Under the pieces are notes generated by a model. That model worked only from the letters and a program-made list of their open reading frames with translations. It was not told where the DNA came from and did not search any database. 64,000 nt of DNA from Streptomyces olivochromogenes (GTDB lineage: Bacteria; Actinomycetota; Actinomycetes; Streptomycetales; Streptomycetaceae). Location of the stretch: positions 1-64,000 of the forward strand of contig NZ_JADDRL010000045.1 in assembly GCF_021538895.1 (NCBI RefSeq), given 5' to 3'. Shown piece after piece: positions 1 to 8,290 of this stretch (its first letter is position 1; the number at the start of each line of letters is the position of its first letter). Position numbers and translations under genes: made by a program.

Positions 1-1
1 C

Positions 2-844
2 ACCCACCGCACCGGCCGCTCCCTCCGTCGGCTCGCCTCCTCCGCATCCCAGGAAGTGACCGAGCAGACCCGGATCGCCAAGGAATTGCAGCAGCCGGTG
101 ACCACGGGGCGGGTCATCGCCGTCACCTCCATCCGCGGCGGCGTCGGCAAATCGACCGTCGCCGCGTTGCTCGGCCGTACCTTCAACCACTACCGGCACG
201 ACCCGGTGCTCACCCTGGAGGCGGACGCCGCGCTGGGCACCCTGCCGGTGCGGATGGGCGCTGAGTCCGTCCGCTGGTCGTGCGGCGACCTCGCCCGGAT
301 CCTGACGCCCGCCATGCAACTGACCGATGTCACCGGCTACTTGGCGCCCGTGTCCGACGGCGGCTGGCTGCTGCCCGCGAGCCAGGGAAGGGTCGGCGCC
401 CCCTTGGACGTACGGACGTACCGCAAGGTGACCCTCGCGCTGCGGCGCTACTTCGCCGTGACGGTCGTCGACTGCGAGACGCTGCCCGGCGAGGTGGCCC
501 GCACCGCGATGGACACCGCCCATGCCCGGGTGGTGGTCGCGCCGACGACGGTTGAAGGCGTCGGCGGCACCCGCCAGGTCCTGGACTGGCTGGCCGGACT
601 GCCGCATTCCGCCCTGGCGACGACGGTGGTCGCACTCACCGCGAACTCGCCCGACATGATCCTGGACGTGAAGGCGGCCACCGCGCACCTGAAGGAGCCG
701 GGCGTCACCGTCGTGGTCCTGCCGTACGACCGTCATCTCGCCGGCGGCGGGCCCATCCGCACGGATCTGCTCGGCCGTGCCACCCAGGACGCGGCACTCC
801 GGCTGGCGGCGGAGGCGATGCACCGGGCGGTGAGGGTCCGGTGA
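2..844 (+). CDS. ParA/MinD-like ATPase of a type VII secretion locus (EspI-like), 5' partial
   Basis: The reading frame is open to the left edge, and residues before the first GTG (position 56) read like ordinary protein, so the gene probably starts upstream. The visible part is a SIMIBI-class P-loop domain. Its deviant Walker A motif is SIRGGVGKST, with Arg where MinD/ParA proteins usually have the signature Lys. A switch-like VVDCETLPGE lies about 120 residues later. In mycobacterial ESX loci a ParA-like protein (EspI) sits beside the secretion ATPase genes, and here eccC follows directly. The role is inferred: an accessory cytoplasmic ATPase that may regulate secretion with cell energy state. 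The substrate and upstream domain content cannot be seen. The family call is good; the specific role is uncertain. Confidence 0.75.
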   Translation, partial: THRTGRSLRRLASSASQEVTEQTRIAKELQQPVTTGRVIAVTSIRGGVGKSTVAALLGRTFNHYRHDPVLTLEADAALGTLPVRMGAESVRWSCGDLARILTPAMQLTDVTGYLAPVSDGGWLLPASQGRVGAPLDVRTYRKVTLALRRYFAVTVVDCETLPGEVARTAMDTAHARVVVAPTTVEGVGGTRQVLDWLAGLPHSALATTVVALTANSPDMILDVKAATAHLKEPGVTVVVLPYDRHLAGGGPIRTDLLGRATQDAALRLAAEAMHRAVRVR

Positions 845-896
845 CGTGGCACAGCACTGCCGCCCGACCTGCCCGCCGACTCCGAAAGCCCGGTCC

Positions 897-3800
897 GTGA
901 CCCAGCAGCTCGTCCACCGACCCGCCCGTAGCACGCGCCCCCTTGCCCCGGCCGGGCCGCGCACGATCGAGGCGCCGCCCAACCTGCCCGAGGGTAAACT
1001 CGGCAACGCGGCGACGGCGTTGCTCCCCATGGCCGGTGTCATGGGCTCGGTGATCATGATGACGGTCGTCCGCAACAGTCAGTTCGCGGTGCTCGGCGCG
1101 GTCGTACTGGTCTTCGCGCTGCTCGGGGCGGTGGCTCTGTTCCTGTCCCAGCGCGGGAAGGCGCAGCGCACCCGTCGGGTGCAGCGGGAGCGGTATCTGG
1201 AGTATCTGGAGGAGCTGCGGGATGAGTTGGGCACCCATGAACGCGAACGGCGGCTCGCGGCACGTAACTTGAATCCACCGCCCGAGTCCCTGTACGACAT
1301 CGTCAGGGACCCGGCACGGCTGTGGGAGCGCCGCCGCCAGGACAGCGACTTCCTGCATCCGCGGCTGGGCACCGGTGAGGTCCCCGTCCAGGAGGTGGCG
1401 GTCGGCCAGAGCAGCATGGGCGGGGTGCTGACGCCGCCGGATCCCTTCATGCTCAACGAGGCCCGCGCGCTGCAGAGCCGCTTCCGCATCGCCTCGGACT
1501 TCCCGCTCACCGTTCCCCTGGACCGCGCCGGGAACGTGAGCGTCGTCGGCGACCGGGAGGGCGTCCTGCGCGTCGCACGGGCCCTCGTCCTGCAGACCGC
1601 CGTGACGCACGCGCCGGACGACGTGGCGCTCGGTCTCGCCATACCCGGGGACCGGCTCGCGCAGTGGGAGTGGGCCAAGTGGCTGCCCCATGTCCTCGAC
1701 GCCCAGGAGTACGACGGTCCCGTCGCCGCCCGCCGGTTCGCGCCGAGTCTGCCGCAGCTGGCCGACCGGTTCCGGCACGAGCTGGGGCGGCGCGCCGCGT
1801 ACGCGGCGGAGGTGCGGCGTGGGCTCGCCGACCGGGACGCGCTACGGATGACCGGCCGACTGCTCGTCGTCAGCGACGAGTACGGCGAACCGGCCGGCGA
1901 GCTTCCCCGCCCGGACTCGGCCGTCGACCTGACGGACCTGGGTGTCACCGTGCTGCACCTGCTGGAGCAGCAGGTGCACGAGCCCGACCAGGTGAGCGTG
2001 CGCATCACCGTCGACGGCGACCGGGTCGTCGTCGACGACCTGAGCGGGGACACGGCGCTGGGCACGATCGACCCCGTGACCGCCGCCTGGGCCGAGGGCA
2101 TCGCCCGCATGCTGGCCCCGCTGCGGCTGTCCGCGGAGTCGGCGACCGAGGGCACCCCGGTCGCCGGACCGGTCGACTTCCCGGGCCTGCTGGGTATCGA
2201 CGACCCGGCCGGCCTCGACTTGGACCGGCTGTGGGCCCCGCGCGGCGAACGGGACTTCCTGCGGGTCCCCATCGGCCTGACGGACCGTCACGATCCTGTG
2301 CTGCTCGACCTGAAGGAGTCCTCGCAGCTCGGCATGGGCCCGCACGGACTGTGCGTGGGCGCCACCGGCTCCGGCAAGAGCGAGCTGCTGCGCACCCTGG
2401 TCCTCGCCCTGACGGCCACACATTCCCCCGAGGACCTCGCGCTGGTCCTCGTCGACTACAAGGGCGGCGCCACCTTCGCCCCCTTCGGTGAACTCCCTCA
2501 CGTGGCAGGCGTGATCACCAACCTGGAGAACCAGGCCGGGCTCGTCGAACGCGTCCACACCAGCCTGGCCGGCGAGGTCAAGCGCCGGCAACAGGTGCTC
2601 AAGGAAGCCGGGAACGTCGCCGACATCGGACACTACGCCGCCCTGCGCGCCACCGAGCGCCCCGACCTTGAGCCCCTTCCCCACCTCTTCGTCGTCATCG
2701 ACGAGTTCGGCGAACTGATCACCGCCAAGCCGGACTTCATTGATCTGTTCCTGTCCATAGGCCGTATCGGCCGCTCCATCGGTGTCCATCTGCTGCTGTC
2801 CAGCCAGCGCATCGAGGGAGGCAAGCTCAAGGGCCTGGACACCTACCTGTCGTACCGGCTGGGTCTGCGGACCTTCTCCGCCGACGAGTCCCGTACGGTC
2901 CTCGACACCACCGACGCCTTCCATCTGCCACCGCTGCCGGGGTTCGGCTACCTGAAGGTGGACATCTCCACGTACGAGCGGTTCAAGGCTGGTTACGTCT
3001 CCGGCGCGCACCGGGGTCCGGCTCCGCGTGAGGAACGCGACGGCGAACCGCCGGCCCTGCCCTACTCGGCGTACACCACACCGCAGGGGCCGGACCGGGC
3101 CGCGGTGGAGCAACCCGTCGCCACCGAACGCGAGACGGGTCCCACCGTCCTGTCCGTCATGGTCGACCAGCTCGCCACGGCCGCACCGCCGGTACGCCGG
3201 ATCTGGCTGCCCCCGCTGCCGGACCTGGTCACCCTCGACGCGGCGGCCGGGCCGGTGCGGGTGTCCGAGCGCGGGCTGCACCTGGCGGGCGTGGCGGGCG
3301 GGATGCGCGTGCCCCTCGGCGTGCTGGACGACCCGGCCCGGCAGTGGCAGGGCAGGTGGCTGCTGGACCTGACGATGGCGGGCGGGCACGTGGCGGTGAT
3401 CGGCGGGCCGCAGTCGGGCAAGACAACGCTCCTGCGCACGCTCGTCCTCTCGCTCGCCGTCACCCACACGCCGGATGACGTCGCCGTCTACGGCCTCGAC
3501 CTGGCCGGCGGCGGCCTGTCCGCGCTCACCGGGCTGCCACACGTCGGCGGTATCGCGGGCCGCGCCGACCACGAGCGGGCCGCGCGCACGGTCGCCGAGG
3601 TGCGGACCATGCTGACGGAACGCGAGGAGCTGTTCCGCGAGCACGGCATCGACTCCGTCGACCAGCTCCGCCACCTGCGGGCCCAGGGCGGGCTGCCCGG
3701 TCTGGGCGCCACCGATGTTGTCCTGGTGATCGATGGATTCGGCGCTCTGCGGGACGAGTTCGCCGACCTCGACGACGCGGTGTCCGACCTGCTCAAGCGG

Positions 3801-4871
3801 GGTGGCGGCTACGGAATCCACGTCGTGGCGGGCATGCTGCGCTGGCACGACGTCCGTATCGCCACCCAGTCGATGTTCGGTACCCGTGTCGAGCTGCGCC
3901 TGAACGACCCGGCGGACTCGTCGATCGACCGGAAGCTGTCCGAGACGCTGACCTCCGACACCCCGGGCCGGGTGCTGACCGATGGCAAGCTGTTCGCCCA
4001 GGCCGCGCTGCCCCGTGTCGACAACCGGCCCACGACGAGCGGCCTGGCCGCCGCACTGGAGGAGACGGCGCGCACCGTCCGTGCCACCTGGCACGGGGAA
4101 CTCGCCCCACCCGTACGGGTGTTGCCCACCCGGCTGCCCATCGGCCGGCTTCCTTCCCCGGCCGTCGAACCCGCGCGGATCCCCCTCGGCGTCGACCAGG
4201 AGACCCTCGCCCCGGTCCCCCTGGACCTGTTCGGCACCGACCAGCACCTGTTGATCCTCGGCGACAACGAGTGCGGCAAGACCAACCTGCTGAGGCTTGT
4301 CGCCACCCAGCTCGTCGAGCGGTACTCGGACACGGAACTCGTCTTCGGCGTCTTCGACCCGCGCCGCGGACTCCGCGGTGTCGTCCCCGAGCCCTACCGT
4401 GGCGGCTACGCGCACAACGCCAAGCTCGCGAACGCCCTGGCGACGGGCATCGCCACCGAGTTGGAGAAGCGCCTGCCGGAGACGGCCGACCCCGACGCCG
4501 CCACCGCCGAGCCCGCCTTCTCGGGTCCACGAATCGTCATTCTGATCGATGACTACGACATCCTCACCACGGCCGGACAGCAGCCGCTCGCACCGTTCCT
4601 GCCGTACGTCTCCTCGGCCCAGGACATCGGCCTGCACTTCGTCCTGGCCCGCCGCGCCGCCGGTGCCTCCCGGGCCCTGTACGAGCCGTTGTTGACCACG
4701 TTGCGGGAGACCGGCACAGCCGCGCTGGTCATGACCGGTGACCGCACCGAAGGCCAGCTCTTCCCCGGCCTGTACGCCTCCCAGCAGCCGCCGGGACGGG
4801 GCACGCTCGTCCGCCGCGGGCGCCCGCATCTGCTGATCCAGACCGCCCTCGCGACCGAAGAGACTCCGTGA
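897..4871 (+). CDS. eccC: Type VII secretion FtsK/SpoIIIE-type ATPase EccC
   Basis: This is the motor ATPase of an ESX-like secretion system, expected in the inner membrane. From the GTG at 897 it has 1324 residues. A short N-terminal segment contains HRPAR, as in EccC proteins. Two membrane helices follow at about residues 40-90, a basic stalk, then three FtsK-type domains. Walker A motifs are GATGSGKS (about 488), GGPQSGKTT (about 836) and GDNECGKTN (about 1122). Domain 1 has a full Walker B with DEFGEL (D at about 602); domains 2 and 3 read IDGFG and IDDYD, so they lack the catalytic Glu. That fits the family, in which domain 1 hydrolyses ATP. A GTG at 846 would add 17 atypical residues; 897 was chosen because the family N-terminus begins there. 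The downstream gene overlaps by four bases. Confidence 0.9.
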   Translation: MTQQLVHRPARSTRPLAPAGPRTIEAPPNLPEGKLGNAATALLPMAGVMGSVIMMTVVRNSQFAVLGAVVLVFALLGAVALFLSQRGKAQRTRRVQRERYLEYLEELRDELGTHERERRLAARNLNPPPESLYDIVRDPARLWERRRQDSDFLHPRLGTGEVPVQEVAVGQSSMGGVLTPPDPFMLNEARALQSRFRIASDFPLTVPLDRAGNVSVVGDREGVLRVARALVLQTAVTHAPDDVALGLAIPGDRLAQWEWAKWLPHVLDAQEYDGPVAARRFAPSLPQLADRFRHELGRRAAYAAEVRRGLADRDALRMTGRLLVVSDEYGEPAGELPRPDSAVDLTDLGVTVLHLLEQQVHEPDQVSVRITVDGDRVVVDDLSGDTALGTIDPVTAAWAEGIARMLAPLRLSAESATEGTPVAGPVDFPGLLGIDDPAGLDLDRLWAPRGERDFLRVPIGLTDRHDPVLLDLKESSQLGMGPHGLCVGATGSGKSELLRTLVLALTATHSPEDLALVLVDYKGGATFAPFGELPHVAGVITNLENQAGLVERVHTSLAGEVKRRQQVLKEAGNVADIGHYAALRATERPDLEPLPHLFVVIDEFGELITAKPDFIDLFLSIGRIGRSIGVHLLLSSQRIEGGKLKGLDTYLSYRLGLRTFSADESRTVLDTTDAFHLPPLPGFGYLKVDISTYERFKAGYVSGAHRGPAPREERDGEPPALPYSAYTTPQGPDRAAVEQPVATERETGPTVLSVMVDQLATAAPPVRRIWLPPLPDLVTLDAAAGPVRVSERGLHLAGVAGGMRVPLGVLDDPARQWQGRWLLDLTMAGGHVAVIGGPQSGKTTLLRTLVLSLAVTHTPDDVAVYGLDLAGGGLSALTGLPHVGGIAGRADHERAARTVAEVRTMLTEREELFREHGIDSVDQLRHLRAQGGLPGLGATDVVLVIDGFGALRDEFADLDDAVSDLLKRGGGYGIHVVAGMLRWHDVRIATQSMFGTRVELRLNDPADSSIDRKLSETLTSDTPGRVLTDGKLFAQAALPRVDNRPTTSGLAAALEETARTVRATWHGELAPPVRVLPTRLPIGRLPSPAVEPARIPLGVDQETLAPVPLDLFGTDQHLLILGDNECGKTNLLRLVATQLVERYSDTELVFGVFDPRRGLRGVVPEPYRGGYAHNAKLANALATGIATELEKRLPETADPDAATAEPAFSGPRIVILIDDYDILTTAGQQPLAPFLPYVSSAQDIGLHFVLARRAAGASRALYEPLLTTLRETGTAALVMTGDRTEGQLFPGLYASQQPPGRGTLVRRGRPHLLIQTALATEETP

Positions 4872-6268
4872 CCAAGGACGTCATCGCCCTCACCCCGAAG
4901 ATGCCCGACACATGGGCCCTGCTGGCCGGGCTCTACGCCGGTGGACCCGGGCTCGACGTGAGCGCCGGAGCCGACGGCGCGGTCCTGCGCCTGTGCGGAC
5001 CACAGGGCCGGCCGCTCGTCTCGGTGGAGGCGCCGGTACTGGTCCAGGTGCCCGGTGAGGCCGAGCGGCTGCTGGGGCAGGCGACTGCCGTGCCGTTCTG
5101 GTGGACCGAGGTCCGGGCCTCCGGTGCGGTGCCCGAGGCGGAGCGCCTGGCGGGTTCGGTGTGCGGGCGGCTCGCCCTGCTGTTGGACGGGCGCGCATGG
5201 CCCGAGGGGTCGGCGACCACGGAGGTCGTCGACCTCGACGCCGTCACGGCGCCGGACGACGGGCAGCCGATCGTGGACGTGCTCACCGAGAGCACGGCCG
5301 TCGTCCTGGCCGACCGGCCCGTGCTGGCCCTGACCCCGTGGCTGTCCGATGTCCTCCGGACCACCACGGCCACGGGCCGCGCCCTGCAGATCGTCACCCC
5401 ACCCGGCGTACGCGTCAGTCCGCCCGCCCGCGCGACCCTGCTTCAGGTGCCCAACCGATGGGTCGTGCAGGATCCGGCACAGGGCTACTACGACGGCCTG
5501 TCCGGGGCGGTGCTGCGCTGGCAGGACGGCACGTTCGCGCCCGCACCCGCGGCTGACGGCACGGCGACGGTCGCCGACGCGTTCGCCAGGGTGGAGCCGA
5601 CGGACGAACGGCAGCTCGTCGTCGCGTTCCGCACCGTACGCCCGGCCGACACCGACCTGGTTCTGGGACGGTCCCTGGAGGCGGCCTGGCGTACGCTGAC
5701 CGGCACCCCGCCCGTGGGCTGGGGTACCGCGGAGCCTGTCAACCTGCCGTGGTCGCCACGCCAGTTGACCGACCTGGCGCGCGACCGGGCACCCGCCCCC
5801 ACGTATCTGATCGCGGTCGGGCATCCCGACCGCCCGGCGCTGGCCTCACTCCGGTGCACACGTACGGAGAGCGGGGTCGAGGAGGACATCACGCTCACCC
5901 TCGGCTACGGCGCGGACGAGATCCCGCCCACGGACCGGATCGAGTCGCTCGCACAGGCCCTTGTCACGGACCACGGTCTGGCCACCATGCTCACATCCGT
6001 GCGCCGAGCCTCCCGCGACCTCACCGGGGCCCCGCGTCTGCAGGCCCCGCCCGTCCCGCTCGCCTTCACTCTGGGCGCCCGTGACGTGCGAGGCATCGGC
6101 CTCACCCACGCCCGCCGCCCACCGGTCGCCGTAAGCCCGGCGCAGCTCGGCCCGCCCTCGGCCCCGGCCCTGCACTATCCCCTCGGAGAAGGCACGGACG
6201 CCGAGGCCTGGACGGCGCTGCGGTTGCTGGCGGCGCACCTGAAGACAGGCGCACCCGGAGCACCGTAG
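4868..6268 (+). CDS. Uncharacterised type VII secretion-associated protein (possibly DUF6177)
   Basis: The 466-residue product has no signal peptide or convincing membrane helix. It starts MTKDVIALTPKMPDTW and is rich in acidic and Ala/Gly/Val segments, with no recognised catalytic motif. Its GTG start overlaps the eccC stop in a GTGA arrangement, so it is translationally coupled and very probably works with that ATPase. From memory it resembles proteins of the DUF6177 group found next to actinobacterial EccC genes; this was not checked. Possible roles are an ATPase regulator, a substrate chaperone or an EccE/EspG-like component, but none can be read from the sequence. The cluster seems to end here, because the next gene is convergent. 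Confidence 0.65.
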   Translation: MTKDVIALTPKMPDTWALLAGLYAGGPGLDVSAGADGAVLRLCGPQGRPLVSVEAPVLVQVPGEAERLLGQATAVPFWWTEVRASGAVPEAERLAGSVCGRLALLLDGRAWPEGSATTEVVDLDAVTAPDDGQPIVDVLTESTAVVLADRPVLALTPWLSDVLRTTTATGRALQIVTPPGVRVSPPARATLLQVPNRWVVQDPAQGYYDGLSGAVLRWQDGTFAPAPAADGTATVADAFARVEPTDERQLVVAFRTVRPADTDLVLGRSLEAAWRTLTGTPPVGWGTAEPVNLPWSPRQLTDLARDRAPAPTYLIAVGHPDRPALASLRCTRTESGVEEDITLTLGYGADEIPPTDRIESLAQALVTDHGLATMLTSVRRASRDLTGAPRLQAPPVPLAFTLGARDVRGIGLTHARRPPVAVSPAQLGPPSAPALHYPLGEGTDAEAWTALRLLAAHLKTGAPGAP

Positions 6269-6293
6269 GCACCGCGGTAGCCGTCGTGCAGGT

Positions 6294-7142
6294 TCAGCGT
6301 TGGGTCATGTGTTCCACGAACCGCGCCACCGTCTCCGCCAACACCTCCCGGCCATCCCGTTCCCACAACTCCTCGTTGAACAGCTCGACTTCCACGGGCC
6401 CGGTGTATCCGGCCGCCGCCACGCACCTCATCCACTCCCGCAGGTCGATGGCGCCGTCGCCGATCTGACCGCGGCCGTTGAGCACGCCCGCCGGCAGGGG
6501 GGTCGTCCAGTCCGCGAGCTGGAAGGAGTGGATGCGGCCGCCCGCGCCCGCCCGCGCGATCTGCGCGGGGGCGGTGTCGTCCCACCAGATGTGGTACGTG
6601 TCCACGGTCACGCCGACCTGGTCGGCGGGGAAGCGCTCGGCGAGGTCGAGGGCCTGGGCGAGGGTGGAGACCACGCAGCGGTCGGCGGCGTACATGGGGT
6701 GCAGGGGCTCGACGGCCAGCCGCACCCCGTGCTCGCGTGCGTACGGCCCCAGTTCGGCCAGCGCGTCCGCGATCCGCTCCCGGGCCGCGCGCAGGTCCTT
6801 CGACCCGGCCGGCAGGCCGCCGGAGACCAGCACCAGGGTGTCCGTGCCGAGCGTGGCCGCCTCGTCGACGGCCCGGCGGTTGTCGGCCAGGGCCGCCGCG
6901 CGGGCGTCGGGGTCGATCGCCGTGAGGAAGCCCCCGCGGCACAGGGTCGTCACCGTCAGGCCGGCGTCGCGGACCAGCTCGGCCGTGGCCTCGACGCCGT
7001 ACTCGCGGACCGGCTCCCGCCACAGCCCCACCTGGCTCACGCCCAACCCACGGCAGGCGTCGACCAGTTCGGGCAGTGACAGTTGCTTGACCGTCATCTG
7101 GTTGACGGAGAAGCGCTCCAGGGCGGTGGTGACCGCGGTCAC
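6294..7142 (-). CDS. Sugar phosphate isomerase/epimerase (TIM barrel)
   Basis: The 282-residue product belongs to the AP-endonuclease-2-like TIM-barrel superfamily used by inosose dehydratases, xylose isomerase-like enzymes and hydroxypyruvate isomerases. Metal-site segments typical of the fold are visible: AVEPLHP (Glu ligand), TVDTYHIWW, FQLAD and VEVELF near the C-terminus. It is the last gene of a three-gene minus-strand operon; its GTG start overlaps the stop of the DUF993/DHDPS-like gene by four bases. By context it isomerises or dehydrates an intermediate made by the upstream oxidoreductase. The actual sugar or inositol substrate cannot be told from the sequence. Confidence 0.8.
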   Translation of the reverse strand: MTAVTTALERFSVNQMTVKQLSLPELVDACRGLGVSQVGLWREPVREYGVEATAELVRDAGLTVTTLCRGGFLTAIDPDARAAALADNRRAVDEAATLGTDTLVLVSGGLPAGSKDLRAARERIADALAELGPYAREHGVRLAVEPLHPMYAADRCVVSTLAQALDLAERFPADQVGVTVDTYHIWWDDTAPAQIARAGAGGRIHSFQLADWTTPLPAGVLNGRGQIGDGAIDLREWMRCVAAAGYTGPVEVELFNEELWERDGREVLAETVARFVEHMTQR

Positions 7143-8290
7143 TGGGTCACCCCGTACAGGGACAGCAGGGTCTTCATGCGCTCCTCGGCGAGCTTCGGGT
7201 CCGGGAACAGGCCGAGTCCGTCGGCGAGTTCGTAGGCACGGGAGAGGTGTGGGAGGGAGCGGGCCGACTGGAGGCCGCCGACCATCGTGAAGTGCGTCTG
7301 GTGGCCCGCGAGCCAGGCCAGGAGGACGACGCCCGTCTTGTAGAAGCGGGTCGGGGCCTGGAAGAGGTGCCGGGACAACACGACGGTGGGGTCGAGGAGT
7401 TCACGGAAACCCGCCGTGTCGCCGGTGTCCAGGACGCGGACCGCCCGCGCCGCCGGCGGCCCCAGCGGGTCGAAGACGCCTAGCAGCGCGTGGCTGAAGC
7501 CCTGCTCGTCGCCCGCGATCAGCTCGGGATAGTGGAAGTCGTCCCCCGTGTAGCAGCGCACGCCCTGCGGCAGGCGGCGGCGCAGGTCGATCTCCCGCGC
7601 GGCGTCCAGGAGGGAGATCTTCACGCCGTCGACCTTGTCGGGGTGCGCGGCGACGACCTCCAGGAAGGTGCCGGTGGCCGTGTCGAGGTCGGACGAGCCC
7701 CAGTAGCCCTCCAGCGCCGGGTCGAACATCGGGCCGAGCCAGTGCAGGATCACGGGCTCGGCTGCCTGGCGGAGGAGGTGCCCGTAGACGTCGAGGTAGT
7801 CCTCGGCGCCCCGGGCCGTGGCGGCCAGCGTGCGGGAGGCCATCAGGACGGCCCGTGCGCCCGCCTCCTCGACGAGGGCGAGCTGCTCCTCGTAGGCGGC
7901 CCGGATGTCGGCGAGGGATCCGCCGGTGATCTGGTCGGTGCCGACGCCGCAGGCGATCCGGCCGCCGACCGCCCTCGCCTCGGCCGCCGACCGCCGGACC
8001 AGCTCGGCCGCGCCCGCCCAGTCCAGCCCCATCCCGCGCTGGGCGGTGTCCATCGCCTCGGCGACCCCGAGCCCGTGCGACCACAGGTGACGGCGGAAGG
8101 CGAGGGTGGCGTCCCAGTCGAGGGCGGCGGGCGAGTCCGGGGACACGTCCGCGAAGGGGTCGGCGACGACATGCGCCGCCGCGAAGACCGTACGGGAGGT
8201 GAAGGGGGTGCCCGGTGCGGTCGCGAGCGGCTCGGTGCGCGGTGCATAGGTGCGCAACCCGCCGTGCTCGTCGGGGAGTCGGACGGTCAC
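7139..8290 (-). CDS. DHDPS-like aldolase family protein (DUF993 type)
   Basis: The predicted protein has 383 residues, starting VTVRLPDEHG. An open frame extends further upstream, but only by running through the coding sequence of the neighbouring oxidoreductase; the GTG at 8290 gives the usual GTGA overlap, so it was preferred. The sequence resembles the DUF993 group, a branch of the dihydrodipicolinate synthase-like class I aldolase superfamily that is annotated without a known reaction. Candidate barrel segments include VILHWLGPMF and KVDGVKISLLD, the latter with a Lys that could form a Schiff base. It lies between a Gfo/Idh/MocA dehydrogenase and a sugar phosphate isomerase, pointing to retro-aldol cleavage of a keto-sugar acid. 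That step is inference. Confidence 0.75.
   Translation of the reverse strand: MTVRLPDEHGGLRTYAPRTEPLATAPGTPFTSRTVFAAAHVVADPFADVSPDSPAALDWDATLAFRRHLWSHGLGVAEAMDTAQRGMGLDWAGAAELVRRSAAEARAVGGRIACGVGTDQITGGSLADIRAAYEEQLALVEEAGARAVLMASRTLAATARGAEDYLDVYGHLLRQAAEPVILHWLGPMFDPALEGYWGSSDLDTATGTFLEVVAAHPDKVDGVKISLLDAAREIDLRRRLPQGVRCYTGDDFHYPELIAGDEQGFSHALLGVFDPLGPPAARAVRVLDTGDTAGFRELLDPTVVLSRHLFQAPTRFYKTGVVLLAWLAGHQTHFTMVGGLQSARSLPHLSRAYELADGLGLFPDPKLAEERMKTLLSLYGVTQ

Noticed and set aside
1842..4829. Open frame of about 1000 codons on the minus strand, antisense to eccC
   Set aside because: High G+C keeps antisense frames free of stops. The translation is low-complexity (Gly, Gln, Asp, Val, Arg), has no domain, and lies fully inside a gene with clear motifs.
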